From contig DASXGX010000010.1 in the NCBI GenBank assembly GCA_036488815.1, positions 29,627-93,626 on the forward strand: 64,000 nucleotides of DNA, written 5' to 3'. Position numbers and translations under genes: made by a program. Each line of letters starts with the position of its first letter. The stretch's first letter is position 1. Under the pieces are notes generated by a model, which worked only from the letters and a program-made list of their open reading frames with translations, had not been told where the DNA came from and ran no database searches. Of this stretch, positions 59,268 to 64,000 are shown piece by piece. The DNA comes from Roseiarcus sp036488815 (GTDB lineage: Bacteria; Pseudomonadota; Alphaproteobacteria; Rhizobiales; Beijerinckiaceae).

Positions 59268-61125
59268 GCCCGACTCTCGCCTTGGACTTGCCCTTCACGA
59301 ACGTTATAGCCTCCAGCAACTGGAAACAGCGGACATCACCCGAATGTTGGATCGATCAGGCGCGCCGGTGGTCAAAGCGCCGCGCCGCACGTTGGCGCTT
59401 TCCCGCCGCCGGATAGTGTATTTTGCGCTGGTCGGTTGCACAATGGCCGGGATTCTGCGCCTCGCGACCGCGGCCGTTCCGCCGGCCGACGCCGGCGCCA
59501 TAGCGTTTCTCGTCCTCTTCACCGTCACTTTGCCGTGGACGGTCATCGGGTTCTGGAACGCGGCGATCGGGTTTCTCCTGATGTGCGGGGCGCGCGATCC
59601 CGTGGAGAGCGTCAATCCCATGGCGGCAAGCATCCGCGGCGACGAGCCGATCCTCGCGCGGACCGCAATCCTGATGTGCGTTCGCAACGAGGCTCCGGCT
59701 CAGGTCGTGCGCAATCTACGTCCGCTCGTCGAGGGCCTCTCGGCGGCGCGCGTCGCCGATCGGTTCGATCTGTACCTCTTGAGCGACACCAGCGACCCCG
59801 AGATCGTCCCGGCCGAGGAGGTCTGCTTTTCCGCCTTCGTCGCGAGCCACGGCGGCGAGCTTCCGATCACCTACCGGCGCCGTAGCGTGAACACCGGGTT
59901 CAAGGCCGGCAACATCAGGGACTTCTGCGAGCGTTGGGGCGAGGGCTACGACTTCGCCGTCACCTTGGACGCCGACAGCTTCATACCCGCGGCGCCGCTG
60001 CTGCGCCTGGTGCGGGTCATGCAGGCGAACCCGACGCTCGGCATCCTGCAAACGCTCGTGACCGGAATGCCTTCGGAGAGCGGGTTCACGCGCCTGTTCC
60101 AGTTCGGCATGCGCTTGGGGATGCGCTCCTACACGCTCGGCTCGGCGTGGTGGCAGGGCGATTGCGGACCCTATTGGGGGCACAACGCCATTCTGCGGCT
60201 GCAGCCGTTCACGTCGCATTGCCGATTGCCCGTGCTGCCCTCCCACGGCCCGCTCGGCGGTCCCATCCTCAGCCACGACCAGGTGGAGGCCGCGCTGATG
60301 CGGCGGGCCGGCTACGAGGTCAGGGTCCTGCCGGTGGAAGGAACAAGCTGGGAGGAAAATCCGCCGACGCTGCTCGAATACCTTCGTCGCGATCTGCGTT
60401 GGTGTCACGGCAACATGCAATATTGGCGGCTTCTCGGTCTGCCCGGGCTCAAGTTGGTGAGCCGCTTCCAATTGGTTCTCGCCATCCTGATGTATGTCGG
60501 CTCGCCCGCCTGGATGGCGATGATAGCGCTTGGGGGCGGCGAACTCGCGTTGGCCAAGGCCCCGGCTGAGCCCGTCGACCACGCTGGCGGAGGCGCAGGC
60601 GGGGCGCTGCTCGGGATTATGCTCCTGATGATTTTTGCGCCGAAGACGGCGAGCGGGATCGACATCCTTCTCAGGCGGGAGTCGCGCCGGGCCTATGGCG
60701 GCGCCGGCTTGTTGCTGGCCAACCTCGGGGCTGAGTTCGTCTTCTCGCTGCTGTTGTCGCCGATCATGGCGCTGAGCCAGACGATGTTCCTGGTGCGGTT
60801 GTTGGCGTTCCGGCGCGGCGGCGCCTGGAGCAGCCAGGTGCGAGAAACACATGCTGTCCCCTGGAGCCTGGCCTGGCGACAGCTCTGGCCGCATACGTTC
60901 GTGGGCTTCGCTTTGCTGAGCCTCGCCGCAGTCGCAAGGCCTGGCGCAATCGGCCTCGCGCTTCTCGCCGCCGCAGGCTTGGCCTTGTCGGTCCCATTCG
61001 CGGTGACGACAGCCGAGCCTCTGTTTGGCGCGCTGCTGTCGCGGCGAGGGATTGGCCGCATCCCCGAGGAGACGGCCCCGACGCCCACGCTGGCGCTATC
61101 GGATTTCGAGACCGAAGCCACTTAG
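59266..61125 (+). CDS. opgH: Glucans biosynthesis glucosyltransferase, OpgH/MdoH-like
   Basis: A 619-residue membrane glycosyltransferase of family GT2. Two N-terminal spans (about 50-110) precede the catalytic domain with LLSDTSDPEIV, YRRRSVNTGFKAGNIRDFCERWG, the D-x-D motif in LDADSFIP, GPYWGHNAILRLQPF, LSHDQVEAALMRRAGYEVRVLP and EENPPTLLEYLRRDLRWCHGNMQYW. Four to six further spans follow. It makes the beta-1,2 backbone of osmoregulated periplasmic glucans from UDP-glucose and exports it. It lacks the long N-terminal extension of the E. coli enzyme. No opgG is beside it. The first ATG overlaps the divergent gene; ATG 59344 is an alternative. Confidence 0.87.
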   Translation: MPDSRLGLALHERYSLQQLETADITRMLDRSGAPVVKAPRRTLALSRRRIVYFALVGCTMAGILRLATAAVPPADAGAIAFLVLFTVTLPWTVIGFWNAAIGFLLMCGARDPVESVNPMAASIRGDEPILARTAILMCVRNEAPAQVVRNLRPLVEGLSAARVADRFDLYLLSDTSDPEIVPAEEVCFSAFVASHGGELPITYRRRSVNTGFKAGNIRDFCERWGEGYDFAVTLDADSFIPAAPLLRLVRVMQANPTLGILQTLVTGMPSESGFTRLFQFGMRLGMRSYTLGSAWWQGDCGPYWGHNAILRLQPFTSHCRLPVLPSHGPLGGPILSHDQVEAALMRRAGYEVRVLPVEGTSWEENPPTLLEYLRRDLRWCHGNMQYWRLLGLPGLKLVSRFQLVLAILMYVGSPAWMAMIALGGGELALAKAPAEPVDHAGGGAGGALLGIMLLMIFAPKTASGIDILLRRESRRAYGGAGLLLANLGAEFVFSLLLSPIMALSQTMFLVRLLAFRRGGAWSSQVRETHAVPWSLAWRQLWPHTFVGFALLSLAAVARPGAIGLALLAAAGLALSVPFAVTTAEPLFGALLSRRGIGRIPEETAPTPTLALSDFETEAT

Positions 61126-61311
61126 CCGGAGCTTCTATCGTCGGTTGGATGTCGGCGCTTTCAATTTTTTTGGCGGAATTGTCGCAAAAGTTGGGAAACC
61201 CATCATGTTTATGGACTTTGATTAACCTAGCGGTAACACGCGGAGAAAATAAGTTGGGCGTCCCAGATCATAGAAAACAAGCGAACGGCTCCGCAACAAC
61301 CAGGGGGAATC

Positions 61312-61476
61312 ATGATTGCCTCACTGAAGAAATTTCTCAGCGAAAAGTCCGGCGCAACGGCGATCGAATACGCACTGATCGCCTCCTTGATCGCGGTCTT
61401 CATCATCGGCGCCTTGCAAGTGCTCGGCACCAGCATCAGCAGCGAGTTCACCGAAGTCGGCAACGCTCTGAAGTAG
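61312..61476 (+). CDS. Flp/Fap-type type IVb pilin
   Basis: A 54-residue protein too short for most gene finders. A short leader (MIASLKKFLSEKSG) precedes ATAIEYALIASLIAVFIIGA, the classic Flp pattern: prepilin peptidase cleaves after the Gly, and the mature pilin has Glu at position 5 and a hydrophobic helix, ending in a short polar tail. A GGGGGA ribosome site stands just before the ATG. No tad secretion genes are in the window, so it is an orphan here. A GC-rich hairpin follows the stop. Confidence 0.92.
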   Translation: MIASLKKFLSEKSGATAIEYALIASLIAVFIIGALQVLGTSISSEFTEVGNALK

Positions 61477-62005
61477 TCTAAAAGACAGGGGCGGATGCGC
61501 CAGCCGGCGTATCCGCAACCCTTGCGACGCGCGTACCGCCCTGTGATCCTTGCCGCCGCAGCGGCCTCCCACGACATTTCGGCATCCCGAACACGCCCGC
61601 CTCGGCCGCCGGCGCGTCGAAGCGCATGTGCGTACCCGCCACCAGCGATGCGGTCGACTACCTCTTTTTGGGTACAAATCTCGGCAAATTGTTGCTGTGC
61701 ACGATTTTAGCGCACTTGGGGGCGCGATCGCCTTACCCAAACGGCCATCTTGCGTCAGCGCGCCGAACCTAAAATTGTTGCTGATGCAACAGCTACGAAA
61801 AGCAGCCAAAAGCACAAAAACAACAATAACGGAAGCGTGATCTGCGAAATATTTCAATATAGGCGAAGTATAACGTTATTCTCGGGGTGTCGATATAAAT
61901 AGACCGACGATGAGTGAGCGCGTTGCGTCCGCCGGGCCTGCAAACAGCCCGGAAGCGCCGCGAACCGGGCGTATCGAGGGTGGCAAAAACCTTGCGGAGG
62001 CAGTC
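61477..62005 (+). other. 529-base region between pilin and LuxR-type regulator, partly AT-rich
   Basis: Apart from the hairpin, the right half (61770-61900) is much richer in A and T than the rest of the window. It holds two palindromes, TGTTGC-TGAT-GCAACA (61776-61791) and ATAACGTTAT (61870-61879), and a -10-like TATAAA (61894-61899) without a good -35. It is probably the regulated promoter of the LuxR-type gene. An ATG at 61910 could extend that gene upstream. Confidence 0.45.
61491..61516 (+). terminator. Stem-loop after the pilin gene
   Basis: GCGGATGCGCC (61491-61501) pairs with GGCGTATCCGC (61506-61516) around AGCC, with one G-T pair. It lies 15 bases after the stop codon. There is no T-run, so it may mainly protect the short pilin mRNA or act with Rho. 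Confidence 0.5.
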
Positions 62006-62755
62006 ATGCAATCCCGTGTTGTGTATCTGATGGGCGAGAATGAGTTGCTGCTCGAAGGCCTTAGGCGGATCCTTATCGAGGCGAGCTTCTGCGACGCGGC
62101 GACCATCACGCGCATAGATGACATGGTTCCGGTCGTATTGGGAGAAGAGCGGCCGGTCGTTCTGATCATCAGCCTGGGGGAAAATCACGCGACAATACTT
62201 GACCGGGTCCAGCAGCTGAAGAAGCAACAGCCGACCGTCCGGGTGTTCCTCCTTGCGGACCACAACCAATTGGACGACGACAAGATCGTCGCCGCGTTCC
62301 GCAGCGGAGTGAACGGGTATTGTCTGAAGCCGACGTGCGAGAACTTGCTACGCTCGCTCGAATTGGTCATGGACGGCGAAGCGATCTTGCCCGCGACGAC
62401 GTTGTCGCACCTTCTCCGCAAGGACGGCTTCTTGGTGACCTGCGAGGTGGACAAGCCGGCGCCGGCGCACTTGGCGCCCATCGCGGTCGAACCACAGGCG
62501 ATTCACAGTCCGCGGCTGTCCGGGCAAGAGCAATGCATCCTGCGCTGCTTGATCGAAGGCGATTCCAACAAGGTGATCGCGCGCAAGCACGACATCACCG
62601 AGGCGACGGTGAAGGTGCACGTCAAGGCGATCTTGCGGAAGATCAGGTTGAACAACCGCACCCAGGCCGCGATATGGGGAATTCACAACAGCGCGTTCAT
62701 GAATGCGCCCCCGAAGAGCGTGGAGCGGCCGACAGTTCGGCTGCTCAGTCCCTAA
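62006..62755 (+). CDS. LuxR/NarL-type transcriptional regulator with degenerate receiver domain
   Basis: A 249-residue protein. The C-terminal LuxR helix-turn-helix is clear: LSGQEQCILRCLIEGDSNKVIARKHDITEATVKVHVKAILRKI. The N-terminal 120 residues have receiver-like layout (VVYLMGENELLLEGLRRIL; VFLLADHN; GYCLKPT), but the strand that should end in the phospho-acceptor Asp reads VVLIISLGEN and has none, so phosphorylation control is unlikely. ATG 62006 has GGAGG five bases before it; an earlier ATG at 61910 has no good ribosome site. Targets are unknown; the nearby pilin gene is one candidate. Confidence 0.82.
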   Translation: MQSRVVYLMGENELLLEGLRRILIEASFCDAATITRIDDMVPVVLGEERPVVLIISLGENHATILDRVQQLKKQQPTVRVFLLADHNQLDDDKIVAAFRSGVNGYCLKPTCENLLRSLELVMDGEAILPATTLSHLLRKDGFLVTCEVDKPAPAHLAPIAVEPQAIHSPRLSGQEQCILRCLIEGDSNKVIARKHDITEATVKVHVKAILRKIRLNNRTQAAIWGIHNSAFMNAPPKSVERPTVRLLSP

Positions 62756-62835
62756 GCGAAGCGTCCTGGCCGCCAGTACGCCCTTGCCTCAGGGGAAGAG
62801 CAAGGAGGAAGCGGACGGTTTTTCGGGGGGATTCG

Positions 62836-63240
62836 ATGATTCTAGGCTATTGCAGCGTCAGCCCGTTCGAACCCGCCGCGCGACTCGACGCTCAAAAGCG
62901 CGATCTGGCGGCGGCCGGCGCGCAACAATTCTTTTGCGAGAAGACGAGCGTTTTCGGCAGGACCCCAGAGCTGGAGCGCGCGATCGAGGCCGCCAAGAAC
63001 GGCGATGTGATCCTCGTCACGAAACCCTATCGGATCGCGCGCTCGACAAAAGGCGTGGTGGCGCTGATTTCCCGCTTGGGGCGCAAAGGCGTCGGCCTTC
63101 GCATTCCCAACACGCCGATCGACACCAGCACGACGACGGGGCGAATGATTCTCGGTTCGGCCCCGCTTTGGTCGCTGGGCGCCTCGCCGATGCGCGCGCT
63201 ACTGTGGGACGCCGCGCTGGCTTGGCGTCGGCGCGGGTAG
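62836..63240 (+). CDS. Resolvase/invertase catalytic-domain remnant (serine recombinase family)
   Basis: A 134-residue protein resembling the N-terminal catalytic domain of serine recombinases: GYCSVSPFEP (nucleophile Ser in the Y-x-x-V-S position), LDAQKRDLAAAGAQQFFCEK, GDVILVTKPYRIARST (two expected arginines) and IDTSTTTGRMILG. The usual Arg before the Ser is replaced, and after residue 105 the sequence leaves the family: the long helix and the DNA-binding HTH are absent. It is probably inactive as a recombinase, either a relic of an element or a domesticated protein. No att sites or inverted ends were seen beside it. Confidence 0.7.
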   Translation: MILGYCSVSPFEPAARLDAQKRDLAAAGAQQFFCEKTSVFGRTPELERAIEAAKNGDVILVTKPYRIARSTKGVVALISRLGRKGVGLRIPNTPIDTSTTTGRMILGSAPLWSLGASPMRALLWDAALAWRRRG

Positions 63241-63259
63241 GCGGGCAAAGCTCCTGCGT

Positions 63260-64000
63260 CTACCAAGGCCATTGGGCCGCGAGGTCGCGCAAGTCCTGAA
63301 ATCCTCCGGTCAGTTCATAGCAGGCCAGCACGCCGAAGGCGTAGAACGTGGGCGCGGAGCGCCTCTCCCAGCGCACGAACCAGAGCCCGATCGGCGTAGT
63401 TGCGGGCAATCGCGCAACCTGCGCGAAGGCGGCGGCCAAGGCGAAGCTTCCTACAGTGTCGGCGGGATAGTGAAACCCGAGCGCCACGCGGGAAAGCTCC
63501 GCCAGAAGCGTGCAGCCGAGAGCGACCGCGCCGAGCCGCGATCGAACGAGCACGATGGCGATCGCCAATCCCGCGAAAAGAGTCGCGCGTGCGCTTGGAA
63601 ACGAGTGGGAGGCGACGAAAGACGTCGCCTTGAATGCGGCGATATCGCCGAGGACGGCCGGAGGTTGGAGGTCGATCGCCGGATCGAAGATCGGCTTGGG
63701 CGGAGACGCCAGCGCGATATTGGCAAGGTGGGCCGCGATCGCAGCCAGGACCGCCGCAATCGCGCCGCTCGCCAACCGCGCACGCGCTTGGGCGTTCGGT
63801 TCAGCTCGCCAGCACAGCCAGAGCAGAAACAAGACGCTGACGGCTTGAAAGGTCGCTGAAGCGAACGCGAAGGCGAGGCGGTCGGCGCCCTGCCAGCGCG
63901 CCAGGACGCTGTTGATGGTCCCTGCCAGCGGCCTATCGAGCCAATCCGGCCGGAGGGCTATGACGGCTGCGGTGAGAAACACGAGCAAATAGGCGACGGC
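63260..64000 (-). CDS. PAP2-superfamily membrane phosphatase (5' end cut by window)
   Basis: At least 246 residues, still open at the window edge. Several hydrophobic spans flank the PAP2 active-site motifs SFVASHSFPSARATL (motif 2, Ser-x-His area) and SRVALGFHYPADTVGS (motif 3 with catalytic His and Asp). Motif 1, normally K-x6-R-P, lies in the loop near SPPKPIFDPAIDLQPPA and is not clear. Such proteins dephosphorylate lipid phosphates such as undecaprenyl diphosphate or phosphatidate. A TTG at 63988 is not trusted as start because the frame continues upstream. Confidence 0.75.
   Translation of the reverse strand, partial: AVAYLLVFLTAAVIALRPDWLDRPLAGTINSVLARWQGADRLAFAFASATFQAVSVLFLLWLCWRAEPNAQARARLASGAIAAVLAAIAAHLANIALASPPKPIFDPAIDLQPPAVLGDIAAFKATSFVASHSFPSARATLFAGLAIAIVLVRSRLGAVALGCTLLAELSRVALGFHYPADTVGSFALAAAFAQVARLPATTPIGLWFVRWERRSAPTFYAFGVLACYELTGGFQDLRDLAAQWPW

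Overview
The window is 64 kb of GC-rich, gene-dense DNA that looks like an alphaproteobacterium of the order Hyphomicrobiales (Rhizobiales). The reasons are the dense sugar-acid and ABC-transporter operons, a CheB-CheR-PAS-HWE kinase behind a promoter that matches the EcfG stress-sigma consensus, GC-rich palindromic repeats, an Flp pilin, a periplasmic-glucan synthase and a pterin-type cluster. No rRNA, tRNA, CRISPR array or complete mobile element was seen. Species cannot be told from the sequence alone.

Layout. (1) 1-13398, + strand: a carbohydrate or sugar-acid catabolic region with a 3-hydroxyisobutyrate-dehydrogenase-like reductase, a frameshifted Gfo/Idh/MocA oxidoreductase, an AraC regulator, an aldehyde dehydrogenase, a two-subunit transketolase, a ribose-type ABC importer (binding protein, double ATPase, permease), a ketopantoate-reductase-like protein and a creatinase-like M24 protein. 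An MFS carrier lies on the other strand. (2) 14711-22005: a stress and signalling block with a five-repeat hydrophilin, manganese catalase, membrane-anchored hydrolase, CheB/CheR/PAS/HWE kinase and single-domain response regulator. Two EcfG-like promoters fall here. (3) 22236-28305: a second sugar-acid block with class IV aminotransferase, 3-HIBADH-like reductase, UxaA-family dehydratase, GntR regulator and a divergent enolase-superfamily dehydratase. Twin palindromic operators lie between the last two. (4) 28379-30534: a small hydrolase and a NiCoT nickel/cobalt permease behind a cobalamin riboswitch.

(5) 30607-44924, - strand: the most unusual region, apparently one 11-gene operon. In transcription order it holds an FAH-family hydrolase, alpha/beta hydrolase, amidohydrolase, fused LivH-LivM permease, LivK-type binding protein, LivG, a LivF ATPase fused to a UPF0261/Tm-1-like domain, a PEP-hydrolase-family TIM barrel, a very long flotillin, an SRPBCC protein and an SRPBCC-quinone oxidoreductase fusion. 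A divergent GntR/FCD regulator (45124) is translationally coupled to a paralogue that has only the FCD ligand domain. (6) 46703-54960, +: amidase, oligopeptide-type ABC importer with a fused double ATPase, and an M20 amidohydrolase, probably for uptake and cleavage of amides or N-acyl amino acids. (7) 55160-61125: a pteridine-like cluster (RibD-type reductase, methyltransferase, GT4 glycosyltransferase, degenerate PTPS/QueD homologue, zinc-less MDR) and a divergent OpgH-like glucosyltransferase. (8) 61312-64000: Flp pilin, LuxR-type regulator with a degenerate receiver, resolvase catalytic-domain remnant and a PAP2 phosphatase cut by the window end.

Family calls come from motifs read in the translations. 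Substrates are inferences throughout.
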